Assembly (NCBI GenBank): GCA_002359075.1
Contig: DEQA01000251.1
Location: forward strand, 1 to 14,427
Reading direction: 5' to 3'
DNA: 14,427 bases
Source: Planococcaceae bacterium UBA3378
Lineage (GTDB): Bacteria > Bacillota > Bacilli > Bacillales_A > Planococcaceae
In this document: piece after piece, positions 1-7,327 of the stretch
Numbering within the stretch: position 1 is the first letter of the stretch
How the letters are laid out: every line of letters starts with the position of its first letter
Made by a program: the position numbers and the translations under genes
The notes under the pieces: generated by a model
Databases searched by the model: none
Told to the model about the DNA's origin: nothing
The model's input: only the letters and a program-made list of their open reading frames with translations

Positions 1-27
1 GGTTTGTGACCGACGTCCTGTCGGCCT

Positions 28-69
28 AAAAAAGGCGATATAAGAGCCATGGCCTCTTATATCGCCTTT
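28..69 (-). terminator. Terminator of the ylbN-rpmF unit
   Basis: A perfect 16-bp inverted repeat (31-46 with 54-69, 7-nt loop) lies 20 bases beyond the rpmF stop. On the minus strand the stem is followed by six T residues (28-33), the standard intrinsic terminator layout. The plus-strand side has a much poorer T tail, so it mainly serves rpmF. A small separate hairpin (CCGAC/GTCGG, 10-24) lies just beyond it, with no assigned role. Confidence 0.85.
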
Positions 70-88
70 ATAAGCGCAAAATACTGGA

Positions 89-262
89 TTATTTTGCTAC
101 TACTTCTTTACCTTTGTAGTGTCCGCAAGCTTTGCAAACACGGTGAGCAAGTTTTGCTTCACCACAGTTTGGGCAAGCTACCATACCAGGTACAGATAAT
201 TTGAAATGCGTACGACGCTTTCTTTTTGCAGTTTTAGAAGTTCTTCTAAATGGTACAGCCAT
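89..262 (-). CDS. rpmF: 50S ribosomal protein L32
   Basis: This 57-residue protein begins MAVPFRRTSKTAKRKRRTHF, the typical L32 N-terminus: basic, extended and rRNA-binding. Two CxxC pairs (Cys30/33 and Cys43/46) form the zinc ribbon, so this is the zinc-binding form and not a cysteine-free paralogue. A GGAGG ribosome binding site lies 7 bases before the ATG. The gene follows ylbN by 23 bases on the same strand and shares its promoter. The yceD/ylbN-rpmF pair is conserved across bacteria. It was translated directly from the bases because it is short. It is complete, with normal length for the family. Confidence 0.97.
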   Translation of the reverse strand: MAVPFRRTSKTAKRKRRTHFKLSVPGMVACPNCGEAKLAHRVCKACGHYKGKEVVAK

Positions 263-285
263 TATGGCACCTCCTTACAGATACT

Positions 286-819
286 CTATTCATCTGTTTG
301 ATCAAAATACTTAGCTAAAGCAGCCAGTCTTGGATCCAATTTTGGTTCGTCAGATTCACGTTTTGCAAGCGCTTCTTCATCCGTTGAATAAGACCAGTCT
401 TTCCCGCCCTGCACTTGTCCTTCGGTATTCTCTTTGAATACTTGCATCGGGATTTCCAGAAGAATTAATTCTTCCAGCACCGGCTTCAGATCGATAACTT
501 CTCCATCTATATAATGGATATCGCTATCTTCGTCTCCACGTTTTTCTTTATCGATCCAGCTGAATACTTCTACCGCATCAATATGAACAGGATATTCAAC
601 GTCCTCCCATGTGCGGGCACACGGAAGTATAAGTGTTGCGTCAAGCGTAAATTGACAAGTCATTTGCGATGCACCAAAAGTACAAAGCCCTTTTACATGA
701 ACGGGTGAAATGTCGCGAATGTCGCTGTTGCGATTCATCACTTCATCCAATTGTACTTCCGCATCAATAGGCATCCCATTTTGGCGATACTTCGATAATT
801 GATGAATTGACCATTTCAT
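286..819 (-). CDS. ylbN: YceD/YlbN family (DUF177) ribosome-linked protein
   Basis: This 177-residue acidic soluble protein immediately precedes rpmF, the universal position of DUF177 (YceD/YlbN) proteins. Family features are the N-terminal MKWSIHQLSKYR segment, a central strand-rich region, and the C-terminal LDPRLAALAKYFD motif, which matches the usual 'DPRLAkL' tail. Family knowledge links YceD to 23S rRNA accumulation and ribosome assembly, but the molecular activity is unknown. The start is set by a GAGGTGA site (828-834 on the other strand) 8 bases upstream. Transcription comes from a consensus sigma-A promoter about 30 bases upstream. No anomaly was seen. Confidence 0.9.
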   Translation of the reverse strand: MKWSIHQLSKYRQNGMPIDAEVQLDEVMNRNSDIRDISPVHVKGLCTFGASQMTCQFTLDATLILPCARTWEDVEYPVHIDAVEVFSWIDKEKRGDEDSDIHYIDGEVIDLKPVLEELILLEIPMQVFKENTEGQVQGGKDWSYSTDEEALAKRESDEPKLDPRLAALAKYFDQTDE

Positions 820-848
820 TCGTTAATCACCTCGAGACAACAATGTTG

Positions 849-877
849 ATTATAAAGCTAACAAAAATAGATGTCAA
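849..877 (-). promoter_or_regulatory. Sigma-A promoter of ylbN-rpmF (perfect consensus)
   Basis: On the minus strand TTGACA (872-877) and TATAAT (849-854) are separated by exactly 17 bases. Both hexamers match the consensus 6/6, as expected for a highly expressed ribosomal operon. The predicted transcript starts about 20-25 bases before the ylbN start codon. Confidence 0.85.
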
Positions 878-886
878 GATAATTTC

Positions 887-915
887 TTGTCACTACAAAA
901 AAACGCCCGTATAAT
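887..915 (+). promoter_or_regulatory. Sigma-A promoter of tmcAL
   Basis: TTGTCA (887-892), a 17-base spacer and TATAAT (910-915) read rightwards towards tmcAL, leaving a leader of about 100 bases. Its -35 box lies only 9 bases from the -35 box of the divergent ylbN promoter. A second TATAAT occurs at 974-979 but has no recognisable -35 box. Confidence 0.7.
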
Positions 916-1020
916 CAGTATAAATTTATGTTTACTAATTATTCGCACCAAATTCATGTAAAATAGTCTGGTGTATAATTACTTCGCATAAAGCTTAATT
1001 TTACAAGGAGGTGCATAGAT

Positions 1021-2220
1021 TTGCAAGCAGTCGGACTTGTAGTAGAATACAATCCCTTTCATAATGGACATTTCCACCATGTACAGGAAGCAAAACGTCA
1101 AACGGGCGCTGAAATAGCTGTAGCCGTTATGAGCGGCCAGTTTTTACAGCGCGGGGAGCCTGCACTTGTCGATAAATGGACACGTACTAAAATGGCTTTA
1201 GCAGGTGGAGTAGATATCGTCATCGAGCTGCCGTACGTTTATAGTACAGCACTTGCTGGTGAGTTTGCCCGAGGTGCCATTACCCTTCTAGATGCGATAC
1301 ATTGCTCTTTCTTTGCTTTTGGCAGCGAGCAGGGAACCATTCTGCCCTTTCTCAATACTTTTGAGTTAATTGATTCCAACCGCCAAGAGTACAATAATTC
1401 GATTCAAACAGCGATGAAAACAGGCATCAGCTACCCGCAGGCTCTCCACAAAGCGTATGAAAAGTTGGCAGCCGGACAGCCAGACCAATACATCGATCTA
1501 TCCAAGCCAAATAATATTTTAGGTTTCCACTATATAGAGGCAGCTCATTCCATTAACAGTATGATCCAGCCGGTAACGATTCAGCGGATCGAAGCAGGCT
1601 ATCATGAAGATGCTGACCGTACAAAACATATCGCCAGTGCTACAGGCATCCGCAAAGCATTGTCTGAAGCTCAGGATGTCGCCCAATTTGTGCCTCATTC
1701 CTCTTATGTCTTACTGCAGGAATGGCTATCTACACACGGGGCTTTTATGAGCTGGGAGAAGCTATGGCCACTCCTACAATACGCCATTCTCCGGCATACA
1801 CCCAAACAGCTTACCGCTTATGCAGACGTGCAGGAAGGGCTGGAAAATGCGCTTATAAAACATGCAAAGGCAAGCAGCACATACCAGGAATTTATGACAA
1901 ATTTAAAATCTAAACGCTACACATGGACAAGACTGCAGCGTATGTTGTCGCACATTTATACAGGGATACCAAAGGAGCAGCTGCAGGCTTTTACCACACC
2001 TTCTTATATCCGCCTGTTAGGAATGACAAAAGAAGGACAGCATTATTTGTCCGTAAACAAGAAGAACATCGAACTTCCACTGATCAGCCGTGTTGCTTCT
2101 GCGAAGGATGACATGCTGGCGCTTGATATACAGGCAACAGCAATGTACGGTTTAGGGATGCAGTTGTTCAGCAAACAAAAAATAGACGAGGATGTGAAAA
2201 CCCCGCCTATTCGTATTTAG
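1021..2220 (+). CDS. tmcAL: tRNA(Met) cytidine acetate ligase TmcAL (YlbM)
   Basis: This 399-residue protein starts at TTG. The choice is fixed by a strong AAGGAGGTG site (1005-1013) 7 bases upstream. The N-terminus reads GLVVEYNPFHNGH; its HNGH (14-17) is the HxGH nucleotide-binding signature of nucleotidyltransferase-fold enzymes and is diagnostic of this family. TmcAL activates acetate with ATP and acetylates C34 of elongator tRNA-Met to ac4C, which keeps AUG decoding accurate. Its length is close to the B. subtilis protein (about 415). It lies head to head with ylbN and tail to tail with ylbL: its stop codon overlaps the ylbL stop by 4 bases, and no terminator hairpin is visible between them. 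Confidence 0.95.
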   Translation: MQAVGLVVEYNPFHNGHFHHVQEAKRQTGAEIAVAVMSGQFLQRGEPALVDKWTRTKMALAGGVDIVIELPYVYSTALAGEFARGAITLLDAIHCSFFAFGSEQGTILPFLNTFELIDSNRQEYNNSIQTAMKTGISYPQALHKAYEKLAAGQPDQYIDLSKPNNILGFHYIEAAHSINSMIQPVTIQRIEAGYHEDADRTKHIASATGIRKALSEAQDVAQFVPHSSYVLLQEWLSTHGAFMSWEKLWPLLQYAILRHTPKQLTAYADVQEGLENALIKHAKASSTYQEFMTNLKSKRYTWTRLQRMLSHIYTGIPKEQLQAFTTPSYIRLLGMTKEGQHYLSVNKKNIELPLISRVASAKDDMLALDIQATAMYGLGMQLFSKQKIDEDVKTPPIRI

Positions 2221-3281
2221 CTTTTCGGCTCTAACTGCTTCAAGTAATCAAGTGCATCATCAACTGTTTTCACCGGTACGATTTTCATGGTCGTACCGAT
2301 TTCTTTTGCTGTTTTTACGGCTGCTTCATAATTCGATAAATAATCCGGATATTTTTTTCTTATTTCTTCGGTAACTTCATCATCCGGGGCAAAGAAAATC
2401 TCCATACCGGCCTTGTCAGCTGCCACTACTTTCTTTTCAATTCCACCGATTCTGCCAACCGTCCCATCTTCCAACATCTCGCCTGTTCCGGCAATTGTGT
2501 ATCCTTTTGTCAAATCCTCTTCCAGAAGCTGATTTAATACTTCCAGCGTAAACATGAGGCCTGCTGACGGACCACCGATGCTTTCTGTCTGGATATTTAC
2601 TTTCGGATCTGTTTTAATGGATTTACTTTCCGTAAATACAATCCCTAGGCCGACTCTTCCGTTACTTCCCGGGATCTCTTTTAACTCTACTTTTTGTGTC
2701 AGCAGCTCATCATCCCGATTGATGACAAGCTCTATTTCTTTCTGTCCTGCTTCGCGTTTATTTTCTATTTTTTCTGCGAGCATCTGCTGGCTTTCAATCC
2801 GTTCACCGTCTATTTCCACAATTTCGTCTCCGGCCTTCAATAACCCGTCGGCAGCTCCGCCTGTAATAATATTTAGAACATAGACACCCTTGAATGTTAC
2901 CTGATATTCTAAATCTGCACGCGAAAAGGCTACATAAAGCGCATTAAATTGCGAATCTGACATCAACTTTAATTGACGTACATTGTATTCTTCCTCATCT
3001 TCTTCCTCTTGGCGGACCTGATCCATAGATAAAAGTTCATAATAGTCCTTGAATTTGGCATATATATACGTTAGTGGGGTCGCCTTCGTCATGGAGACCG
3101 TCATTAAACTAAACGAGCCTTCGTCATCCTGATCGCCATTTTGGACATTCACATATTCCGAAACATTGTACGCATGACCCGGCTTCATAACATAGAAATC
3201 CAATGGATATAGCACGAGGAAACCCGCTAAAATAATGCCGATAAAGACTGTTACTAAATAAGATAATTTATTTTGTTTCAC
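2217..3281 (-). CDS. ylbL: Membrane-anchored PDZ/Lon-type serine protease YlbL
   Basis: This is a 354-residue protein. Residues 7-30 form one N-terminal membrane segment, so the rest is extracytoplasmic. A PDZ-like domain covers about 125-200 (GVYVLNIITGGAADG..LKAGDEIVEIDG). The C-terminal Lon-type proteolytic domain carries the catalytic dyad: Ser239 in GGPSAG and Lys284 in GGIEKKVVAADKAG, 45 residues apart. There is no AAA+ domain, unlike true Lon. In B. subtilis, YlbL acts with CtpA in degrading the DNA-damage cell-division inhibitor YneA; that is family knowledge. It starts at GTG with an AGGGGGG site 9 bases upstream. An acidic linker (QEEEDEEE, about 91-98) precedes the PDZ domain. Confidence 0.93.
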   Translation of the reverse strand: MKQNKLSYLVTVFIGIILAGFLVLYPLDFYVMKPGHAYNVSEYVNVQNGDQDDEGSFSLMTVSMTKATPLTYIYAKFKDYYELLSMDQVRQEEEDEEEYNVRQLKLMSDSQFNALYVAFSRADLEYQVTFKGVYVLNIITGGAADGLLKAGDEIVEIDGERIESQQMLAEKIENKREAGQKEIELVINRDDELLTQKVELKEIPGSNGRVGLGIVFTESKSIKTDPKVNIQTESIGGPSAGLMFTLEVLNQLLEEDLTKGYTIAGTGEMLEDGTVGRIGGIEKKVVAADKAGMEIFFAPDDEVTEEIRKKYPDYLSNYEAAVKTAKEIGTTMKIVPVKTVDDALDYLKQLEPKS

Positions 3282-3327
3282 TTCTCGAGACCCCCCTGCA
3301 TGTTGGACATGATTAAAACGCTGATGT

Positions 3328-3356
3328 GCATATATTAGTTTAGCACTTCATACTTT
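3328..3356 (+). promoter_or_regulatory. Putative sigma-E (mother-cell) promoter of ylbJ
   Basis: GCATATA (3328-3334), a 14-base spacer and CATACTTT (3349-3356) fit the sigma-E pattern KMATATT-N14/15-CATACAMT closely. One base differs in the -35 box; in the -10 box the first A of CATACAMT is T and the M position is T. ylbJ is a known sigma-E-dependent sporulation gene in B. subtilis, which supports the call. It overlaps the ylbL promoter on the other strand. The identification is by eye only. Confidence 0.6.
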
Positions 3357-3365
3357 AGATGACAA
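3337..3365 (-). promoter_or_regulatory. Candidate sigma-A promoter of ylbL
   Basis: On the minus strand TTGTCA (3360-3365), 17 bases and TAAACT (3337-3342) precede ylbL by about 55 bases. The -35 box matches 5/6 and the -10 box 4/6, so this is moderate evidence. Confidence 0.45.
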
Positions 3366-3406
3366 AATATTGAAAAGAGCGGATTTTTATAATTTTAACC
3401 TTCCAA

Positions 3407-4246
3407 TTGATTGTTTGTTCTCTTCTGCTGGTGCTGCTGCTTCTCTTCCCCGGAGTAGCTCATGAAGGTGCCGATATTGGCGTGGCGCTTTTCATGGATT
3501 CTTTATTTCCTTATTTGCTCGCCTATTTGATATTGACAAGCTGGCTTTTAAAGCTAACTTCACCAATACCATTAAGCGGTCGTCTCAACTATTTAAAAAT
3601 ATACATATTAAGCGCACTGGGCGGCTTTCCGACAGGTGCCTCAATCATCGCTCAATTAAAAGAACGAGACGAGCTCTCAGTAAGACAAGCTTCCATCCTG
3701 CTGGGCATCTGCCATTGTCCAAGCCCGTTATTTGTCATTGGCTTCGTTGGACAAGATTTACTCGGCGACACTGCCTTTAGTCTACGGTATTTACTCTTAC
3801 TTCATGTGTTTTCATTGATATTACTTTTTTTCCTGCCTGTCTATACAAAAAAAGCAAAGCTTCCATCCACCGTACCCAATGCTTTTACATCAAGCATTAA
3901 AGAAAGTGTTCCTACCGTATTAGTTGTCGGTTCTACTATCATCTTCTTCTCTACAATTTATACCGTACTCTTTAATTTAGCAGAACCTTTATTATCATCC
4001 GCACAGCTTTTATTTCTAGCAGCATCGCTAGAAATGACCAATGGCCTTCATGAGGCTCACACGTTGATGAGCGGTGAATTATTACATCTTGTTATTGTCT
4101 TATTTTTAACAATGCAAAGCTTAAGTATCCATCTACAGGTAGCCGTTATTGCAAAATCAGCTGCTATTCCGCTTTCGACTTATGTATGGGTGCGTATCTT
4201 CTATTCCATTGCCATCCCGTTTCTTTATTTTATTCTCTTTATATAA
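3407..4246 (+). CDS. ylbJ: Sporulation integral membrane protein YlbJ, compact form
   Basis: The protein is very hydrophobic, with about seven to eight membrane segments. Conserved YlbJ blocks are present in order: an N-terminal LLLLFPGVAHEGADIGV segment, LGGFPTGASIIAQLKERDEL (compare GYPAGAKL.ARLRKE in the family), CHCPSPLFVIGFVG, and a C-terminal SIHLQVAVIAKS block. The family (nucleoside-recognition/gate fold) is needed for heat-resistant spores in B. subtilis; its substrate is unknown. At 279 residues it is much shorter than the roughly 400 usual, apparently through shorter loops. The start is uncertain: the TTG at 3407 lacks a ribosome binding site, and the frame stays open upstream to a stop at 3371-3373, allowing about 11 more residues from a non-standard start such as ATT. 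A sigma-E-like promoter lies upstream and a shared terminator downstream. Confidence 0.78.
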   Translation: MIVCSLLLVLLLLFPGVAHEGADIGVALFMDSLFPYLLAYLILTSWLLKLTSPIPLSGRLNYLKIYILSALGGFPTGASIIAQLKERDELSVRQASILLGICHCPSPLFVIGFVGQDLLGDTAFSLRYLLLLHVFSLILLFFLPVYTKKAKLPSTVPNAFTSSIKESVPTVLVVGSTIIFFSTIYTVLFNLAEPLLSSAQLLFLAASLEMTNGLHEAHTLMSGELLHLVIVLFLTMQSLSIHLQVAVIAKSAAIPLSTYVWVRIFYSIAIPFLYFILFI

Positions 4247-4340
4247 CGATAAGGACCGCCTAAAAAAGCCTCCCACGGCACAGTTGACACATTCATATGT
4301 ACCTCAGCCGTCATGATCGCTATATAGATGCGCATCAAGC

Positions 4341-4382
4341 AAAAAGCTGCCCAGAAAGTTTTAACTATCCGGACAGCTTTTT
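4341..4382. terminator. Bidirectional terminator between ylbJ and coaD
   Basis: AAAAAGCTG (4341-4349) pairs with CAGCTTTTT (4374-4382). One mismatch and two more G-C pairs follow, around an 18-base loop. The stem ends in five T residues on both strands, so it can end ylbJ transcripts rightwards and coaD transcripts leftwards. The 94 bases between ylbJ and this hairpin show no gene; ylbK, which sits near here in B. subtilis, is absent. Confidence 0.7.
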
Positions 4383-4387
4383 CATGT

Positions 4388-4876
4388 TTATTTTAATTCA
4401 AATTTTCCCTTTAGCGCCTGCTCTACCTCAGGCGGTACCAGTTCACTCACATTTCCTCCGTATTTCGCCACTTCTTTCACAATGCTTGAGCTTAGGAAGG
4501 AATATTGATTTTTCGTCATAATAAAAAATGTTTCAATATTTTCATCAAGCACCCGGTTCATCGACGTAATCTGCATCTCATATTCAAAATCGGATACAGC
4601 ACGTAATCCACGGACAATAGCCTTTGCATTTTTTTCCTGCGCATAATCGATCAGCAGGCCGGACGAACACTCAATCCGGATATTCGTAAACTGCTTTGTC
4701 ACCTGGTCAATTAGCTCCATCCGTTCTTCCACTGTAAATAAAGGATTTTTCGCTGAATTGTTCAGCACGGCTACATATACTATGTCAAATACATCGGCAG
4801 CACGTTTAATAATGTCTAAATGTCCATTCGTGACCGGATCAAAACTCCCTGGTACTACTGCAATTTTTTCAGACAA
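4388..4876 (-). CDS. coaD: Phosphopantetheine adenylyltransferase (PPAT)
   Basis: CoaD transfers AMP from ATP to 4'-phosphopantetheine, making dephospho-CoA, the penultimate step of coenzyme A synthesis. The 162-residue product has the signature PGSFDPVTNGHLDIIKRA with TNGH at 16-19 (T/HxGH motif). It also has the conserved RGLRAVSDFEYE block and the C-terminal SFLSSSIVKEVA block (ISSTxxR-like). I chose the TTG at 4876: an AGAGGGAG site (4884-4891) stands about 7 bases upstream, and the resulting length matches the family (about 160). The frame stays open further upstream into rsmD, but that extension is not homologous to anything in CoaD. The start overlaps the end of rsmD by 8 bases, implying translational coupling. 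Confidence 0.95.
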   Translation of the reverse strand: MSEKIAVVPGSFDPVTNGHLDIIKRAADVFDIVYVAVLNNSAKNPLFTVEERMELIDQVTKQFTNIRIECSSGLLIDYAQEKNAKAIVRGLRAVSDFEYEMQITSMNRVLDENIETFFIMTKNQYSFLSSSIVKEVAKYGGNVSELVPPEVEQALKGKFELK

Positions 4877-5444
4877 CACTTTCTCCCTCTTCCTCTTGTT
4901 TACGGTAGATCGATACAATTGTGCTACCATAAGTTTCTTGTCGAGTACAGACAAATGCACCATAATTTGAAGGAAGCTGTATTTCCGTCGAGTGCTCACA
5001 GACAATCGTTGCATTTGCTGTTAACTTTTCCCCTTGTACAAGTGTTTCCACTAAATCATAATAATCTTTTTTATGATAAGGAGGATCTACAAATAAAAAG
5101 TCAATTTGTATATCCCGCTTAAGCAGTGCTTTTACCGCACGCACCGCATCTGTACGGAAGCTCTCCGCATAATTTTCGTAGCGGCATTTTTTAATATTTT
5201 CCTGCAATGTAGCGAATGCCTTTCCATCCTTTTCGACGAATATGGCTTTTTCTGCTCCGCGGCTCAGCGCCTCTATCCCCAGGCCGCCGCTTCCAGCAAA
5301 TAAATCAAGCGCAATGCCGCCATCAAAAAACGGCCCTATCATATTAAAAATTGATTCTTTTACCTTATCTGTTGTAGGTCTTGTTGTCATTCCGGCAATG
5401 GCCTTTAACGGCATGCCTTTACGCTCTCCTGCAACAACACGCAT
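4869..5444 (-). CDS. rsmD: 16S rRNA (guanine966-N2)-methyltransferase RsmD
   Basis: RsmD methylates G966 (E. coli numbering) of 16S rRNA in the small subunit using S-adenosylmethionine. The 191-residue protein has motif I LDLFAGSGGLGIEALSRG (about 46-63), the family-typical TTRPTTDKVKESIFNMIG near the N-terminus, and the catalytic motif IV DPPY (120-123). The ATG at 5444 gives the canonical start MRVVAGERKG, with GGTGA just upstream. A TTG four codons earlier is possible but less likely. It is 17 bases downstream of the 472-residue gene and overlaps coaD by 8 bases, so all three probably form one transcript. The rsmD-coaD pairing is widely conserved in Firmicutes. Confidence 0.95.
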   Translation of the reverse strand: MRVVAGERKGMPLKAIAGMTTRPTTDKVKESIFNMIGPFFDGGIALDLFAGSGGLGIEALSRGAEKAIFVEKDGKAFATLQENIKKCRYENYAESFRTDAVRAVKALLKRDIQIDFLFVDPPYHKKDYYDLVETLVQGEKLTANATIVCEHSTEIQLPSNYGAFVCTRQETYGSTIVSIYRKQEEEGESVV

Positions 5445-5461
5445 ACATTTCACCAAACTTT

Positions 5462-6880
5462 CTATTGTTGTGCTGCTGTAGTAATCCAGATGGACTGCTC
5501 ATCTTTTTGAAGATCCACTAAAAACAGGCGTTGCAGCCAAGTCTCTTCAATATAGTAATCGCCCGCTATGACTGTTAGCGGCGAGGCTGTCGTATTATAG
5601 CGACGCTGATTGAAAACATAGAAGCCATGCTCAGCACCCGGGAAACGGAATACACGTGTTTTGCTGCTCACATAATAGCCATTCGGCCCGACCGAAGTCG
5701 TGTAGCCTAACTCCCGAAGCAATGCATCTGCTGTATACAATACTTTTCCTTCGTATAAAATGGCTTTTACATCCTTTGCCGCTTCTTCCTCAATATAAAT
5801 GTCACGTTTGTCATTGTAAATGAAAGGATATGTTTGCTCAGCATCTACATTCATGGAGAAATATTCAGTATAAGTGCCTAAAGCAGCAGATAGCTCCGCG
5901 TCCAATAACGATGCGTCAATCTTGCTTCCTGCCAGTTCTTTTAAACGCTGCTTCCATTTGGCAAGCTGTTCTTCTGACATTTGGCTGTTTACTTCCTCCA
6001 CAACTGCCTTTGCACGCGGAGTACCAAACGTTTCACCTGACAAATACATTGCAACCACATGCTTTAGCCATAACGGAGAATTGCCGAAATCATAAGCAGA
6101 CTCGACCTGCTTCATCAGCACCTCTTTCGTCAGAGCATCAACCGTCAGCTCCGGCATAAATAACATGCGGTAGCCTTCTTCTTTTTGGTTCACACCACCG
6201 ATGATTGCTATATGCTCTTCCGATAACCTAGGCAGCTCATCCATCCATTTGCTGATTTCATCCGGAATCTCTGCTTGTGCATAAAGCGAAAGCGCCTCTG
6301 TTTTTTTCTGCAATGCCAGGCTGTCTGTTTGCCAATACAGATCCTGAACCTGCCCCGTCCCACTAAACATGGAATAATTCACAAGCGCAAGTGACTGCTG
6401 CCCAATTAAAGGAAGACCTGTCACCCACTGTCCTGCTATTGTGCTGTCCGTTGAGATATGGACCGTTGTAAACTGAACATCCCCATTTTGCAAAGAGGCA
6501 AAAACATCTTTCATTAACTTATTGGCTGTCAAACCGCCCTCTAACGGAATGATGTAGGAAATGGACTGTGACCGGCCCTCCCCTGCTGTAAACATCGCCT
6601 TATCTTCACTCAGGCGTGTACAGCTGTGTTCCGTCTCTAAAAAACATTGCGAATCCACCGCTGTGGATGGCCATACAATTTTAAGCTCATCATTCGGCAG
6701 GTTTTTGAAATGATGACGGATATCGAGGCTGCCTGCACGGTACGTAATCTCGATTTCCTGGGAGTACGTATAGGCTTTATTAGTCGGAATCTCCTGGTTT
6801 GAATACACTTGATATTGCATAAAGAGCATGGCTCCTATAACAACTAAAAGTGTAGTGAATAAACTTACTGCGATTTTCAT
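5462..6880 (-). CDS. Exported protein of unknown function: degenerate peptidase-like core plus stalk-like domain
   Basis: I do not recognise a named family for the 472 residues as a whole. Residues 5-22 form a membrane anchor or uncleaved signal, so the rest should face outside. Residues 35-190 look strand-rich (alternating hydrophobics, SLDIRHHFKN..IVWPS). A central helical part (245-315) contains TKEVLMKQVESAYDFGNSPL followed by WLKHVVAMYLSG. Its spacing recalls the HExxH...WLxEG.A.Y segment of gluzincin (M1-type) peptidases, but without the histidines. Residues 371-465 (EGKVLYTADALLRELGYTTS..YYIEETWLQRL) resemble the copper-amine-oxidase-N / stalk domain used extracellularly by Firmicutes. 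An AGGAGG site 9 bases upstream supports the ATG. It heads a probable operon with rsmD and coaD, from which a function cannot be read. Confidence 0.7.
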   Translation of the reverse strand: MKIAVSLFTTLLVVIGAMLFMQYQVYSNQEIPTNKAYTYSQEIEITYRAGSLDIRHHFKNLPNDELKIVWPSTAVDSQCFLETEHSCTRLSEDKAMFTAGEGRSQSISYIIPLEGGLTANKLMKDVFASLQNGDVQFTTVHISTDSTIAGQWVTGLPLIGQQSLALVNYSMFSGTGQVQDLYWQTDSLALQKKTEALSLYAQAEIPDEISKWMDELPRLSEEHIAIIGGVNQKEEGYRMLFMPELTVDALTKEVLMKQVESAYDFGNSPLWLKHVVAMYLSGETFGTPRAKAVVEEVNSQMSEEQLAKWKQRLKELAGSKIDASLLDAELSAALGTYTEYFSMNVDAEQTYPFIYNDKRDIYIEEEAAKDVKAILYEGKVLYTADALLRELGYTTSVGPNGYYVSSKTRVFRFPGAEHGFYVFNQRRYNTTASPLTVIAGDYYIEETWLQRLFLVDLQKDEQSIWITTAAQQ

Positions 6881-6904
6881 GTGCCTGTTCCTCCTGCATC
6901 ATGA

Positions 6905-6933
6905 TACTATATGGAATGGAAAGGATGTGACGA
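6905..6933. promoter_or_regulatory. Overlapping divergent promoter candidates
   Basis: The 56-base gap between the 472-residue gene (-) and the 129-residue gene (+) must hold both promoters. Leftwards: TCGTCA (6928-6933), 16 bases, TATAGT (6906-6911). Rightwards: an extended -10, TGATACTAT (6902-6910), without a good -35. The two -10 boxes coincide, so the two directions may compete. The assignment is by eye. Confidence 0.35.
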
Positions 6934-6936
6934 ATA

Positions 6937-7326
6937 ATGATTCAACAATTTATAGAGCTTGGCCAAGGTTACGGTGATGTATATGAACTATGCGAACTTA
7001 TTAAAACAAATGAGACACGCTTCCACGAGGCGTTCATTTTCACTTCCTATAAAAAGGAGCAAAAAGTTTGTTCACTTGCTGTCGCTTTCAAACCTGTAGG
7101 CGAAAGCAAATTTATGCCCATCTACGTATGTAGGGAAGGAATCCCGTACAACGAGGACAAGCAGACCAAACGGCTCGGTTTATTTGAAGAAGCGCTGTCT
7201 GCAATTGGAAAGCAGGCAAACACAGTTGAGATCAAGCATTCCTCCTTCTTCACGGAGACAGCTCAATTTTATCAGTATTTAATCGGTATATTGCGCATGA
7301 GCCACTATATTCCGCCTATGCACTAA
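6937..7326 (+). CDS. Small conserved Bacillales protein, DUF7147/YlbA-like
   Basis: This soluble 129-residue protein has no signal or membrane segment. The N-terminus MIQQFIELGQGYGDVYELCE, the middle PIYVCREGIPYNEDKQTKR and the end QYLIGILRMSHYIPP resemble a short protein I recall near the ylb cluster in Bacillales (YlbA-like, DUF7147), sometimes mislabelled methylthioribose kinase. No kinase motif is present: there is no glycine loop and no HxD, so that label should not be used. AAGGATGTGA upstream gives a plausible ribosome binding site. It is divergent from the 472-residue gene and ends one base before the stop codon of the convergent ylbG. The function is unknown and the family assignment is from memory. 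Confidence 0.7.
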   Translation: MIQQFIELGQGYGDVYELCELIKTNETRFHEAFIFTSYKKEQKVCSLAVAFKPVGESKFMPIYVCREGIPYNEDKQTKRLGLFEEALSAIGKQANTVEIKHSSFFTETAQFYQYLIGILRMSHYIPPMH

Positions 7327-7327
7327 A

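Noticed and set aside
4297..4521. A 74-codon plus-strand open frame after ylbJ
   Set aside because: It spans the bidirectional terminator and the antisense of coaD, and has no recognisable protein features.
4877..5014. A 46-residue upstream extension of CoaD
   Set aside because: It is antiparallel-frame sequence inside rsmD. CoaD proteins start just before the PGSFDP motif, and a ribosome binding site marks the TTG at 4876.
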